From contig JADNRX010000304.1 of assembly GCA_015501595.1 (NCBI GenBank), positions 1-64,000 on the forward strand: 64,000 bases of DNA, given 5' to 3'. A model generated the notes under the pieces. That model did not search any database. It had not been told where the DNA came from and saw only the letters and a list, made by a program, of their open reading frames with translations. This document shows, piece by piece, positions 12,181-23,852 of the stretch. Made by a program: the position numbers and the translations under genes. This DNA is from Hymenopellis radicata. Its lineage: Eukaryota; Basidiomycota; Agaricomycetes; Agaricales; Physalacriaceae. The first letter of the stretch is position 1. Every line of letters begins with the position of its first letter.

Positions 12181-12593
12181 ATGCCACCGAAGACTGGTAC
12201 GTCTTCCTGCTCAAGTCTCTCTTTTAGTGCGATGCTCATGGACGCGTAGAGGGCACGATCGGATTGAACAACTGTAACGCGTCTTTTTCATTTTCGTCGG
12301 ACTTTCCATACTGATCCACGGCCTGCCCGCTCCAGACCTTCAATCCAAGCACAAAACGACCAGCCTCAGCTGGATCGAGACGCCAACTGGGCCGCAAACC
12401 GAGATTGTCTGGGTCGTTGTCGCCAAGAGTGAGTAGTGTCTACTATGTCTCTCTGACTTCTTCTACTCACGAACCAATCTCTTTTTTTCTAGTTGATGGC
12501 GTCGAACGCGGTCGCGGCACTGGGGCACAGAAGTACGTCGCCAAGGACAACGCGGCGAACCAGACCATTGCGTATTTGAAGAGTCTGGAGTAG
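12181..12593 (+). CDS. stand-alone dsRNA-binding-domain protein, 77 residues
   Basis: Four exons splice perfectly: 12181-12196, 12250-12273, 12336-12428 and 12493-12593, with introns of 53, 62 and 64 bp and GT-AG borders. The product is 77 residues and is almost exactly one double-stranded-RNA-binding domain. It has helix 1 around GLNNYLQ, the strand region TEIVWVVVAKIDG, and the basic loop and helix 2 GRGTGAQKYVAKDNAANQ with the A..NAA pattern. The middle junction rebuilds the tyrosine of LNNYLQ, which supports the model. No RNase III, helicase or other partner domain is attached. In fungi such single-dsRBD proteins are poorly described; binding of structured RNA is inferred from the fold. 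It sits between the two duplicate blocks and has no second copy here. Confidence 0.88.
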
Positions 12594-12801
12594 TAGGACA
12601 TGGACTCATTACCACTGGCCTTGAATTGCGCGCAGCAGGCTAGTCGTTGTATGGTTGCAGTACGGTTTACTGAGTCTCTTGTAATATATTGATTTGGCGC
12701 CAAATGATTTTTATGCTAACCTGTTTCGCTCTACGTCTAACATTCAACACTTTTTTCAGGAGTCCAACCATTGTGACATGCGGACGCAACGGACATACGA
12801 A

Positions 12802-13873
12802 CTATAATTCCAACTGAAAGCGGTAAACACGCTCAGAAAGGGGATCCATCTTCAACTTGGTCACTCGCCCATCCACCGACTTCCACAAGTCTCGTTCGAT
12901 GAAAAGTACCGACCCGTCTCGCCTAATCAAGATGACTGTCGACAGACGTGTCCCATAGGCCTTGTCCACCTCAGGAAGCATGGACGGGATCGAAAAAGAT
13001 ATGACTTGGATCGTAGGACGCAAGTCTACGCGCTGCTCCACAGGTTCAGAAGAGTGTTCACTTGTTCCAAAGCTATCAGTCATTACTCGAACCGAATATT
13101 AGCCTGGAATGCCCAAGGAAAATACACGCACGTCAAAAGCTGGAATAGCTGAGCCGTTAGTGCCTCTTCATTCAGCGGCGCACCGTTGATGATAGACGCG
13201 AAGACTTCTTTTCCGCGCTTGACTTTGGCCCAGTCGCCACAACCGTGTGCGTCTATACCATTCGAAAAGCCTCCACATGCGCGTTCGTCGCCGTCGAGGC
13301 TCCGAGTATGGAGGATGCCGCCTGCACCGTTATTAGAAACGAAAGACGCCTACTAGAAATTTAGCGGGTTGATGGGACTCTGAACATAAGATGACGCTAA
13401 TCCCCAGAATCATGTGTACGAACCGCGACGAGTATCTCACCCGGCCCACCTCCGATGCCCACTTCCACAACTTTGACCATGACTCATCAGGTGAACGAGG
13501 ACCCGCCTCAGGTCAGATTTTGTCAGGAATCGATTTAAGAGGCGGAGGGACGTGGTTAGGGCTCAATCGGTCCGGAAGACTTGCTGTCCTGTGCGTCTCA
13601 GGCCTCCTTTTCCAAGAGACGTCCTCATCGATGTATTAGAACGAATATAACCGAACCCTACCAAACGTTTGAATCTACCAGGGGAACTCTCGTCTCGTCC
13701 TTCCTTCTATCAGACTTCTAGTCCTCTCGAAGACGAAGTGGGCAAGATCATCCCGCGGGATGCCCAGTTCGCCGGATTCAATCTCCTGCTTCTGGCACCT
13801 CCTTGAGAAAAGGCGGAAGCGCTGATGTACAGTGCATAGTCCGAGTGCTCAGGGTCCAGAAAGCGATGCACAT
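12802..13873 (-). pseudogene. TANGO2: TANGO2 copy B, broken with internal inversion
   Basis: The C-terminal exon (12802-13083) and the preceding exon region (about 13130-13380) read on the minus strand as in copy A. The middle of the gene, with the NRDE motif (IMCTNRDEYLTRPTSD), lies on the plus strand at about 13384-13800. The first exon (from 13873) is again on the minus strand but has lost one base, so MCIAFWTL runs out of frame. A gene with an inverted middle cannot make the protein, so this copy is dead. Confidence 0.9.
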
Positions 13874-14029
13874 AGTAGACGCGGATGAGCTCGAATGTGA
13901 GTGCGAAGTGATATTGACTTGGCAGTTGAGCATACATTCAAGTAGAACCAAGAAATATCTCGGTAGAAGCGGATACCTTGAAGAAGGACACAATAATCGT
14001 AAATATGTAGTTATAAAGCAAGACACGAC

Positions 14030-14480
14030 TCACCTTAGACACAGATCAATGCTCCTTGGCTTGCAGTACGAAGGGTCCGGTTAGCAAGGTCGCTGTAAGT
14101 GGGAAAGACCCGCCTGCCTAATTTAAAATTAGACTAGTGCTCAGGGTCGTCGATCACTTTTTCTTCCGCCCACGATTCGGATCTCATACCTCGTTGGGGG
14201 GCCGCGTACAGGATACACAATCCCTGTCTTGTGCATGATGGCGCATCAACAGTGACACGCAGGGAATAGACGCTCATATCGTCAGGTCATCCCGAAATCA
14301 ACCTCTTGATTTCTTGCGCTACCTGGCCTTGTTCCTGTTCTTAGGTGTTCTAGAAATCCCAGCTTCTCAGTTGCTTCGATGATCACATCTTCGCTTTGTC
14401 GGTGAAGGGATCGAAATGCCATCATCTCCCCGAACTTGACGGCGCAGAGGGTTATTCATTGTCTTGCGACAAACAGGAAG
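14030..14480 (-). pseudogene. unrecognised gene upstream of TANGO2, copy B
   Basis: Partner of 8590-9002. The C-terminal patch is better preserved here (RRVFPTYSDLANRTLRTAS) and the N-terminal patch is broken. Function unknown. Confidence 0.3.
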
Positions 14481-14489
14481 ACGTCGCCG

Positions 14490-15950
14490 CTTCAGGTCCA
14501 TATTCCATTTTAACTCCCACTCGCATATCATTGCTGACTTTTCACAGTATCAGAATCATGTTCTTGAAACGCGTACACCCTCTGTTACGCCCGACTCTTC
14601 AGCCGCCACAAACCCCAATGCTCGTCTGTCTGCATTTCCGTATCCACCAGACCGTTTCTTCCTCCATCGTCGTTGTATCCATCACATCCTTTCCCACTGC
14701 CCTTCATCAGCGATGCAAGTCGAAGGCACGTCTATAAGAGCTTTTCACATACGCGAGATGATTCATCCCTTGTCGCTCGCAATCGAAGTAGGTGCGCCTT
14801 CCTACTCGTGCATGTTGTATCACTGATTGAGCTGAAAGCAGCGCCATTTAATACCTTGGGTCCGTAGCTGGCCTACCACCCTCCGCAGGCGAGCACCGCT
14901 CCCCATCAACGTCACCATCGTCTCAATTTATCGACTGCTCGTCGCCGACTCCCATTCGTGATATCTTCGGGCGCTATGTCGAATATTCCGGTAGCGCATC
15001 TTGATTTCTGTGGGGATCAAGAAGAACGTCAATTTATTCAACAGCTGTTGACGAACTGGCGCTTCGATTGAAGTCCAACCACATTGAATGCTCCCGACCG
15101 CGGCGAGGTTTATCACTTCGTGGTGTACATCCTCTATCCTTGTTGTCATTACCTCGTCAGAATCGACAACTAACTGGGCAGTCCATCGTCGTCGCGCACT
15201 ACGTGATCATGGAGGCTCAACTACTATATTTTCACCCAGCTCTCGCCCAGTTCATGGCGAAGCAGATTCCGGCCTACCGACTCTGCCTGGTTGCAGACTA
15301 CATCGCCGTCGACGCTGTTTTGGAATCATACAGGACGCAGCACCTCGTTGTGGCCTATGACGATACCAGACGCGAGGGGAGGGTGACCTGGGAAGGACTT
15401 CAGTGTGAGCTGATCGGCCTGCATCCACACACGGGTGATGGCCACGGGAAGTGGGTCCTTAAGTTCCCCATCCTGTCCGGCGGCTAAATTTGATGACCTA
15501 CATGCTATAGTTCTACATATCATCTTGCATATCATTATGAAGACGTCAGAGGATTCCATAGTCTACGTGTTCTCACAATTATAATGTTTGTTACATCTGT
15601 CCATCACAATCACTGGTGGAAATTCTCGACCACGTACCATACTTTCGAGTGGATCGTTCCACACCTGCCCGTTTGGTTTCATGGATCATGGCTGAAGCGC
15701 TGAAGGTCCATAAAGTCAACCAACATGCCACTCGCGAAGTGGCCCATCCGAAGAAACACAATAGCTGTATCCCTTACTCGGCGTCATCTTGTTCCTTGGT
15801 AGATACAGGCACGCCTCATGCCTGAGGAACACAGCCCTCAATGACGCAAGCGGCCCCCTTGGGTATAAGAGCTACTTTCATCATTGTCTGTTCTTCACAC
15901 ACCTCCATCACTAATCGCTATCGCCCATTCCGTCTTCATCTTCTACCTCC
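14490..15950. other. copy B-specific segment
   Basis: Not present in copy A. Contains a weak open frame at 15205-15487 (+) with a coding-like stretch (ALAQFMAKQIPAYRLCLVAD) but no start or domain I trust. A TATA-like site lies near its right end. Confidence 0.3.
15863..15869 (+). promoter_or_regulatory. TATA-like box
   Basis: TATAAGA-type sequence (GGTATAAGAG) 87 bases before the ATG of the 350-residue gene, followed by a pyrimidine-rich leader ending in several TC runs. Typical of a fungal core promoter; inferred from sequence only. Confidence 0.45.
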
Positions 15951-17003
15951 ATGAACACTTCCCCACAACAACCCACTCTTCCTGCGGGATACTCTAGATG
16001 CGCCGACCCATTTGATCCCGCCAATGCCGCGCATGCTGTCTTCATCCTCTGCGCTCTCATTCACGACTGCTTGATCTACGTCGCCATATCTCTCGAAATC
16101 GTCAACTCCTCCCATGTCGAAATCACCGCCAAATATTTCGAACATCGTGGCGATCTGCTCACGAGCTGTCTTGTTCTCGCCGAGCCTCAGGACCTTGCCT
16201 CAGCTCAATCTGCAAGTAATTCAGTACGTCGAGGAGATCCGGGGGATAGAGAACCGATAGCATCCTCCTTCGAGGGTATCATCGCAGAAGGACACGAAGT
16301 CGAGAAACTCTGCGCCTCTCTCCGACGCGACCTCATTCAAGGATTAGTTACGAGGGTTAAGCTCCAGGAGGACGTCAAAGACCTCACACATTGGCTGTTC
16401 CTCATTTCCGCCGCCTGTCTGAACCTGCCTGTAATCTCCCCGCCACCGCTCCGCGCACAAGTCGAATTAACCTTACACGGCCTCTTACGCCAATATGGAT
16501 TTCGATTTGACAACACTGAGGCCAGTAAACGCAGTGCTTTTTTATCCACTGACCTCGCACGCAAAATGGCCCTGAATATGCGCCGACGCCTCCAAATTCC
16601 TTCCACGGCTATCCCACCGCCGGTCAGACCTTCTGGGCCATGGGTCGCTCTGACCGTCTCTTTGGAGCTGGCTCTCATCATGGATATCCTCCACGGGCTG
16701 TGCATACTTGAGGAGGAAGCGATCCAGCATGTGCGTTTCGGCCCGCCGAGTCTGCGGTCCCAGGATCTCAGTCTGTTCGACAAGCTCTACACACCCGACG
16801 GAGATCTAAGCTTATATGGAGCCCACGTACACGCGGCGAGGGATGTTGTCTGTAGGATTATGCCTGGGCCTTCCCGTGTCACGTTCAAGCGCGCGCTTCA
16901 GTACATCGTCCGTCCTCTTCTTGATGACGACATGTTTCCCACTGGCCCGTTCTGTACGTCTTTGCTTCAAAGTGGTTTCAGCGTGACTGACGACGGAGCT
17001 TAG
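15951..17003 (+). CDS. hypothetical protein, 350 residues, single exon
   Basis: An uninterrupted frame of 350 codons opens with MNTSPQQPTLPAGYSRCADP and ends ...SGFSVTDDGA. It is leucine-rich and looks mostly helical, for example around FILCALIHDCLIYVAISLEI, which may be a buried helix or one membrane pass, and around VALTVSLELALIMDILHGL. There is no clear signal peptide or catalytic motif and I do not recognise the family. A TATA-like box stands at a suitable distance upstream. The second half is duplicated as a broken relic at 9685-10225, so this is the surviving copy. An additional 3' exon cannot be excluded. Confidence 0.7.
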   Translation: MNTSPQQPTLPAGYSRCADPFDPANAAHAVFILCALIHDCLIYVAISLEIVNSSHVEITAKYFEHRGDLLTSCLVLAEPQDLASAQSASNSVRRGDPGDREPIASSFEGIIAEGHEVEKLCASLRRDLIQGLVTRVKLQEDVKDLTHWLFLISAACLNLPVISPPPLRAQVELTLHGLLRQYGFRFDNTEASKRSAFLSTDLARKMALNMRRRLQIPSTAIPPPVRPSGPWVALTVSLELALIMDILHGLCILEEEAIQHVRFGPPSLRSQDLSLFDKLYTPDGDLSLYGAHVHAARDVVCRIMPGPSRVTFKRALQYIVRPLLDDDMFPTGPFCTSLLQSGFSVTDDGA

Positions 17004-18955
17004 ACACAGAGTTTAGGGAACTTGGCGTACAAATGCAAATCAGGTTGGACGCTATGTGCCAGGAACGATGCACGGCTTTATCTGTGTTTAACTATGTCCA
17101 ATCAATACAGCGGCAGATTTCCGCGACAGGAGATTGACTGCGAGGCCACGTACAAGGCGATACTAGTTAATATGTGCACGTTTATCAATGTTATTCCATT
17201 CTGTGCGGACCCAAATTAAATGGAATCCAATGACGAGAAGGGCGGGAGTTATTGTGATTAGAAGAGCAGCACACAACCCACAAATTCGAACGGACATGAG
17301 ACTTCATAGGGGAAAATTTTCTTACCACGTAGACAGGTTAAATGAGATCAGCGTAGGACAGGGACGTATACCTAAATCCCACCGTCGCAAGTCCGTGTCG
17401 TTCGTCTCAGGAAGTGCATCCCTAACCCTTCAACATGTGCGATTTGCTGCTGGGGAGACTCAGCGACGGAAGGAAACATGCAAGAAACATGACGCAGTAA
17501 CAGTCAGATCAAATAGAGACAAACAGCCATCAAAATTGCCTCGTGATCGTGTACTCTTAATTTCTTTCCTTGCCATCAAGGGCAGTCAAGTTGGTTATGA
17601 TGAGGAGATCTCGTCTTGAGACACGATGCTACTGACGGTATCCTTCAGGACCGTGTCAATATTCAATTGCGGTGCGTCCTCTCCCCAGTCCGCGCACCGA
17701 TTCCTAATGGCAAGACCGATTACCAAAAGGTAGCGGTCTCTTCAGAATAGGAGACGCGTGACGTACTTTCGCGGCTGTCGCCAGTGCAGCCGTCAGGGTA
17801 TTAGTACCTTAGCGTACGCGGAATCGTTATCGTAACATTATAACATTGACTTCCTCGGTCTTCATATCACCGCTTTGGTTGCCCAAGGTCAAAAGGGTAC
17901 GTTCCCGGATATGCTCGTAAATTCTTACATTGTTAATGCTTCTGCAGCGATTCATTTATGGTTTTTCATTGCAGGTGCTACTGCTGACGCCAGAGATAGC
18001 CGCTCGTGCGCCGCCATCTCAATTTCGACACGGATCATTTACACAACTATTCGACTGTTCACACGTCAAACGTCAATATTCATTTCATGATTCACGCGAG
18101 ACACGGATTCCGTCTCTGCATCGCGTCTCAAACAGTGATGTTATCTCGTAGCCGATAATTGTATTCGAGAAGTCACGGAGAACCGCGAGCAGCACTGGGT
18201 TTTGGAATGATGTTATTACATACATCAACGACGTCTCAGCGCCCTGACGTGGCTCTCATTTGTTTCTGTAGATATCTGGCGGCCCGACGGTCTGTGCTGC
18301 TCTCGGGGGATGGTAGCCAGCACCTGCAGCAGCTCTGGCGCCAAGGACCTTGACGCAGATACGATTGTACCAGCTTCAAGGTGTTCGATTTCGATGCGGA
18401 CTGGCGCCGGCGTGTCCGATGGAATGCATACCTCGGACCTTCGCCTTGCATACTACCCTCAAGAGTGGATATGATAGAGTACCGACTCGGCGAACCGGAT
18501 TTTAGTGCGCATTTCATTCCATGTTTTAGCGGCAGCTCACTCGTTCAAAAAATGAGGAATTCCTTCCTGTGGGCGTTTCCTTACCGTGAGACATGGCCAA
18601 GAGCAGACCAAGGATACATAGCGTTCTCTCGGGATGTGTGGCGTGTCTGTAACACCCTCCTACAACTTAGAGGATACGAAATCCTCTTACATCCATGATC
18701 CGACAGCATTCCTACGCCCTCCCCCGAAACCGATTTGCATTGCTTGCCATCCATACCATTGCAAGGTAACCATTCTATGTGCTTCCTTTCCATGCAGTCC
18801 CTGCTGCAATGGAGATTCACGGTCGTATAAAAGCGACGCGCTGACCGCTTCATAGACCCATCTCAAATCGAAGAACCCAATCGTACGTGCCCTCCGCTCG
18901 ATGTCTCTCAATCCTGATGTCGTCGCTCCAGGTTGTTCTGTAATCGACCTGCACA
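17004..18955. other. duplicated tail of copy B, no identified gene
   Basis: Partner of 10226-12135. Open frames at 17188-17619, 17875-18090 and 18381-18698 (+) are short and have no recognisable domain. Confidence 0.4.
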
Positions 18956-19060
18956 CCATTTAACTGTATTCTACCCTGCGGACGCCAGTCACTTATCCTC
19001 CCGTGAGTGAGTCGGAAGTCATACACATTTGCCTAACGCTGAGTATTGTTTTCTAGCAAC

Positions 19061-19605
19061 GAAATCATGTGCAAGAGTTACGTTGCCTTGTACAGGAATT
19101 GCCAGAATGGAAAGCACGGCTATTATCGAGGGTGGCCTTGTGGATTACAAGGTCTGGGACCTAAAGCCGAAATCCCATGGTGTCGCCTCGAGTCTGGAGG
19201 TTATGAGTCGTTTTCTGCCACACAAGGAGAGCGAATGAGTTCCCCTGGGAATGCGAAAGACGTTTACGGCTACTACTCCTACGACGAAGAAGGGGCTTGC
19301 CCGGTGTGCGCCGGCACAAGGGAAAACGTGTGTCTACTTCCTCAATAAGAACTATCTACATACTAACCTGTTGGCAGTGTACGCCGTTCATCGCTAACAC
19401 TCTACCAATCAGTAGCACTCACATCCCTTTGCAGTCCTCGATTTAACTAAATCTGACTACCAAACGAAGCTGGGGAGCGAAAGGCCAAAGTGGAAGGGGA
19501 AGCTTTGCGAGGACTACGTTTTCTCTCCCACCGGCTGCGACAAAGGTGTTGTGAAGGGCGTCCTTTTCAAGCCAAGTAATTTTAAGGAAATTACTAAGGC
19601 TAAGT
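19061..19605 (+). CDS. possible small Cys-rich protein, exons uncertain
   Basis: A TTTTCTAG acceptor precedes an ATG at about 19066, giving MCKSYVALYRNCQNGKHGYY, and the frame later reaches ACPVCAGTREN. A further coding-like stretch after a TTTGCAG acceptor at about 19434 (LDLTKSDYQTKLGSE ... FKEITKAK, stop near 19605) is rich in lysine and free of stops. The joining intron is uncertain; one possible donor is GTCTAC near 19332. Spaced cysteines and a C-P-V-C near the end recall small fungal cysteine-rich proteins, but I cannot name a family. Confidence 0.35.
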
Positions 19606-20039
19606 AGTATGTAAACTCCTGTGGAGGGCACGTTCAACCGTGCTCATGTATTTGTTGTATTTAACCAAGCCGCGGCGAAATCACTGCATAGTTAACTATC
19701 TTGCTGGTCTGATTCTTCACCACACGGCGCTTCGTTTGTGGGCGTGAGGAGTTCAGAATTTCCTTTCCTCATGATGTGCCTATGAGACATGCCGTTCAAT
19801 TAAAGCGGTGTTAGAGGTTCCAGTAGGTAGATACTAACCTTACTCTTCTGCACAAGAGCTGAAGATCGGGACGAGGACAATAGCATGTGGAAGTGGTTGT
19901 CCCACCACCGCGATTACAAGAAACCCAGCGCCTGTGAGTATATAAGACGCACGGACGGCGAGGAGGTACGTGAGCCTCACCGACTTCCTGTACAATAACT
20001 CCGAGTACTACATTCCCGCCTACACATCACATATCCCTG

Positions 20040-21130
20040 GGATGGGCTTCCACCGCAGCTGTTCCCGCCATCAACGCCACCACGACCGTTGAAGGCATCG
20101 TAGCCGTGAGCGCGGTCGACGAGGCCATGATGATGACCAGCATCGTGGGAGAAGAGCAGACATAGGCATCACGACGATGGAGACACCGACATAGAGAGAG
20201 CAGAAGCAGACATCGTGAAACAAGCCGAGACAGGGATAGGCGATAGAGACTCCAGGTGCCGACGCAGCAAGATTAACCATCACGACTATGTGCTCCACAA
20301 GAACGGGCACTACGCCCTGGGGAACAGCGTCGACGTACCGCCCGACATGGCTGAGGAATTGGTGGGTTTTAAACCCCCATAATCCAGACACGTACCCCTC
20401 TGTCAAGACCACTGGAGGCCGTCGGAATCCGCACCAGAACGTGATCGCTGGAGGCTAGTATACCCGAACGGAATCGGGGAATCGCAGCAGTACGCCCCGC
20501 GCACCCGCGCGGAAGAAACTGGGTTGGATAACAAGAAGAACCATTAGACACTTTGACATGCGCATGGCGATCCATACCTACTACAATGTAACGCCTCATC
20601 GCAGCGTCTTGAAGTCTATCATGTCGCTTTGAAGAGGAAAGTATGCTTCGAGGAGTAAGCTCCATCGTCAAAGGTGAGAGGTACTAGCATTCGCCTACTC
20701 TCACCTGCTAATCATGGTGGTGGTGGAAGGATAGCCCTCGTGTCAGCGTTGTCGACGCTCAGTAAAGAAAAAGGACAAGAGCAATCGCCATGACGTCACG
20801 ATCATCCACCACTTGCTTCCGTCCGCGTTCAACTGCAAGTTTTCGAGAACTTCAAATTATCTCACGCGAGCCTCCGGATCCTTTACTTTGGCTCTGTTCA
20901 GCGCAGCAGCACTGCTCTCTAAGTCTTGTTTCGTCTCTACCCTCGCCTGACGATCACGATCAGGAGTTTCTTGACCGTTGGAAATCGTCTAGTTACTAGC
21001 TGCTCGGCCTATATCGTGCATGTTGTTTCCTGGCTTCCGTGCGTGAAACGATCTGCGCAGAGCTATCTCATCGATGCACTTCCATGTAGGGTTGTTCTAT
21101 TAAGTCGTAAGTCTTGTCTGCTCTCCACCG
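20040..21130 (+). repeat. inverted-duplicate arm 1 left of the Galpha gene
   Basis: Matches the reverse complement of about 24390-25745 in several blocks: the start of the Arg/Ser/His-rich gene (20050-20330), a linker with AAAGTATGCTTCGAGGAGTAAGCTCC at about 20638, and the stretch containing GACAAGAGCAATCGCCATGACGTCACGATCAT at about 20773. Heavily diverged, with indels. Confidence 0.75.
20050..20340 (+). pseudogene. relic of Arg/Ser/His-rich gene
   Basis: Degenerate copy of the 5' coding part of the gene ending at 25741 (minus strand). The shared nucleotide pattern is clear over about 280 bases, but stops and shifts interrupt every frame and the ATG is lost. Confidence 0.6.
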
Positions 21131-21560
21131 TTTATGCTGGGCACGGACACCCGTAGATTCCATCAAAGGAGTCCCTATTTGCACGTCTTCTTCCGACCGC
21201 ATTCTATTCACTTGGAGCACATGATGTGTTCTCCGACGATGAGGTTATTCTGTCCGCTCGGCTTCATATTTTTTCGAAAGACTTGTTGAGGCCCGCCGCA
21301 GTGCAGCAAGTACATTCGGAAATGAAGTAAGTTTGTGTTCATTCGATACCGCTGATTCAGTACTAGGAAACTTGAACGGACTTCGCCCGTGGAGGCTTTT
21401 CGACTTGAAACTTCCTATCAATGCCTACCCGACTTGACGACGCTTGAGGACTCCAACGCGAGTTTGATATACGCCCAGGACCTGGCTGCATCCCCTAGTG
21501 CGATTTTTTCTGGAAGGTAAGTTGTCGGAGCACGTCAACTTGGTCGTGGGTATCGAGGCA
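20790..21560 (+). pseudogene. unrecognised gene, likely broken
   Basis: Starts MTSRSSTTCFRP and contains SSLPSPDDHDQEFLDRW. A GTAAGT donor lies near 21109, and after a CCCGTAG acceptor the frame GAHDVFSDDEVILSARLHIF is coding-like. Another intron near 21328-21360 leads to VEAFRLETSYQCLPDLTTLE. The first part is duplicated at 24390-24690 on the opposite strand. Frames do not join cleanly and no domain is recognised. Confidence 0.35.
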
Positions 21561-22592
21561 CGCTGCGTCCGAATTCGTCATTCAATATAAGGACTTTTTT
21601 AATAAATGTTGCGCCAAGTCCCGCGATGATGCTCGGCTCACTGACACGAGGGGATGAGTGGGATTAGAGAATTTTCGTAGCGCCCGGATTTACTTCGGAA
21701 GCCAATTTTTGTTTCGTCCCAAGCAAAAATTTGGTCTTGCCTGATTCGGACAGTCCCAAACGAGAACATGTCTGCTCAGCGGGGGTGGCTGGCTTGAATT
21801 TCCTCCAACTTGGCAGGCAATTTTATAATGCTATTCCAACACTGAATCCGGAAGTTGAGGGGAGGAGGACTACATACGACTGAAGAACATCGAACTTTTG
21901 TTGGCCAGCGCTGATGTCACTTGTCCGAAATAGGTAACCGAATCCAATCAAAAATTGATTGACGACAGGCCAAGCAAATATTTGAAACGCGCTACGAAAA
22001 TTCTCTATTAGGATCATCCGAAATTCTACGAAGACGAAGACTGAAGCGATGAAGGGAGCTAATACTTTACTTTACTACTTATGTAAAACACTCAAGCTCT
22101 TTCATCTACAACGCCATACTTCTCCGAAGCGGGGCAGGAAAGACGTCCTGGTTGTTACGTCCTCGCGTGTCTTGCGGGAGTCTGCGGCAATTTCCACAGG
22201 GGCGGCGTTCTAGCCTCTTTTGGTTTTGGAGTTTTGATTTTGAGTGATTTGATGTGGGGTGTAAGCCGGCTAGGAAAGAGACGTAAGCACGCGTCGACCA
22301 GAGAGTGCCTATCGACAGCCGACTTTGCATTCAAACGCTATCGCAGACGGCCTAGGAGGAACTGGTAAAAGGATGTGGTAAAGAGAGCGTATAGGAGCCG
22401 GCTGCCGGGGGGATGTTTGTCTGTGTTACAGCCGGAAAGACCCGCTCCTCCTCTTTGAGGGAATTTGCAATGGGGCTCATCCTTGTTAAAACGTGCAGGT
22501 TCTCCTTTTCCTGCTGTCTCCTTCCTCTCCCCTCCCTTTCTCTTGCCGCCTTGCTTCAGTGCAAGGACATTGCCGACGCTCGTTAACGCACA
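21561..22592. other. upstream region of the Galpha gene
   Basis: No convincing coding region. The last 120 bases are rich in CT/TC runs typical of a fungal promoter and leader. Confidence 0.4.
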
Positions 22593-23852
22593 ATGGGAAT
22601 CTGTTCCTCGAGCCCAGCCTCCGATCCGGCTGCGAAAGCTCGTACGTTTTTTTTGCTGCTCATACTATACCAGTTTAACCGTCTGCAGGCAATGAGGAGA
22701 TTGAGAACCAGCTGAAGAAGGACAGGATGACGGCCAGGAATGAGATTAAAATGCTGCTCCTCGGTGCCGGCGAGTCGGGCAAGGTGCGCGCTATTTCCTT
22801 GTGTCTTTTTTGTCGCCCTAATGCCGCCCGCTATAGTCCACGGTCCTCAAGCAGATGAAGCTCATTCACCACGGCGGCTACAACGACCAGGAGCGCGACT
22901 CGTACAAGGAGATCATCTATTCCAACACCATCCAGTCCATGCGCGCCATCCTGGAAGCGCTGCCGGCTCTTTCCCTCAATCTCTCACCGGCCAACGAGGG
23001 CGCAAAGTCGACGATCCTTGCTCTGCCCCAGCAGCTCGATTCCGACACGCTCGCGCCAGATGTGGCAAGCGCGCTCAGTGCGCTATGGGGAGACAACGCC
23101 GTGACCAGCGCCGTAGTCCGTGCACGCGAGTTCCAGCTCAACGACTCGGCGACCTATTACTTTGAAGCCCTCACGCGTATATCCGACCCCGGCTATCTCC
23201 CCACCGACCAGGATATCTTGCGCTCGCGTGTAAAGACCACTGGAATTACCGAGACGACGTTCAAGGTCGGCGAGCTGACGTACAAGCTGTTCGATGTCGG
23301 TGGGCAGCGGAGTGAGCGGAAGAAGTGGATACATTGTTTCGAGAACGTGACGGCGCTGGTGTTCTTGGTGTCGTTGAGCGAGTACGACCAGATGCTGTAT
23401 GAGGACGAGAGCGTGAACCGTATGCAGGAGGCCTTGACCTTGTTTGACTCCATATGTAACTCACGGTGGTTCGTCAAGACCAGTATCGTGAGTGCTCTTC
23501 CCCACGCCATGCTCCTATTAACCCTCTTACAGATCCTCTTCCTCAACAAAATCGATCTCTTCCAGCAAAAACTGCCACTGTCGCCGCTGGGTGACTACTT
23601 CCCCGATTTCACCGGCGGCGATGACTACGACCTTGCCTGCGACTTCTTGAGCAAGCGGTTTACGGGGCTCAATCAGAGCAGCGGGAAGCAGGTGTACACA
23701 CATTTGACGTGCGCGACGGATACGCAACAGATAAAGTGTAAGTGATTTATTTACGTCTACCCTCAGAGCTAATGACTATCCCTTTAGTCGTATTGAGCGC
23801 GGTGCAAGATATCCTGTTACAGCAGCATCTGCGGGAGTGTGGGCTGCTATAA
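22593..23852 (+). CDS. heterotrimeric G-protein alpha subunit
   Basis: Five exons (22593-22641, 22689-22783, 22837-23487, 23533-23737 and 23788-23852) give 354 residues, the normal length. The protein couples seven-span receptors (pheromone or nutrient) to effectors such as adenylyl cyclase at the plasma membrane. All GTPase motifs are present: GAGESGKS (42-49), the switch I arginine in RVKTTGI (179), DVGGQ (201-205), NKID (270-273) and TCATDT (324-329). The N-terminus MGICSS carries the Gly2 myristoylation signal and a Cys4 palmitoylation candidate. The C-terminus ECGLL has the cysteine four residues from the end that pertussis toxin modifies in Gi-type proteins. There are no frame breaks. 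It lies between two arms of a degenerate inverted duplication but is itself single copy here. Confidence 0.97.

Larger units (their letters stand above)
12779..18955. repeat. segmental duplication copy B
   Basis: Direct repeat partner of 7330-12135. Colinear blocks are 12779-14485 and about 16460-18955. The intervening 14490-16460 is unique to this copy and includes the first half of the intact 350-residue gene. A block of about 417 bp (13384-13800) is inverted relative to copy A. Confidence 0.85.
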
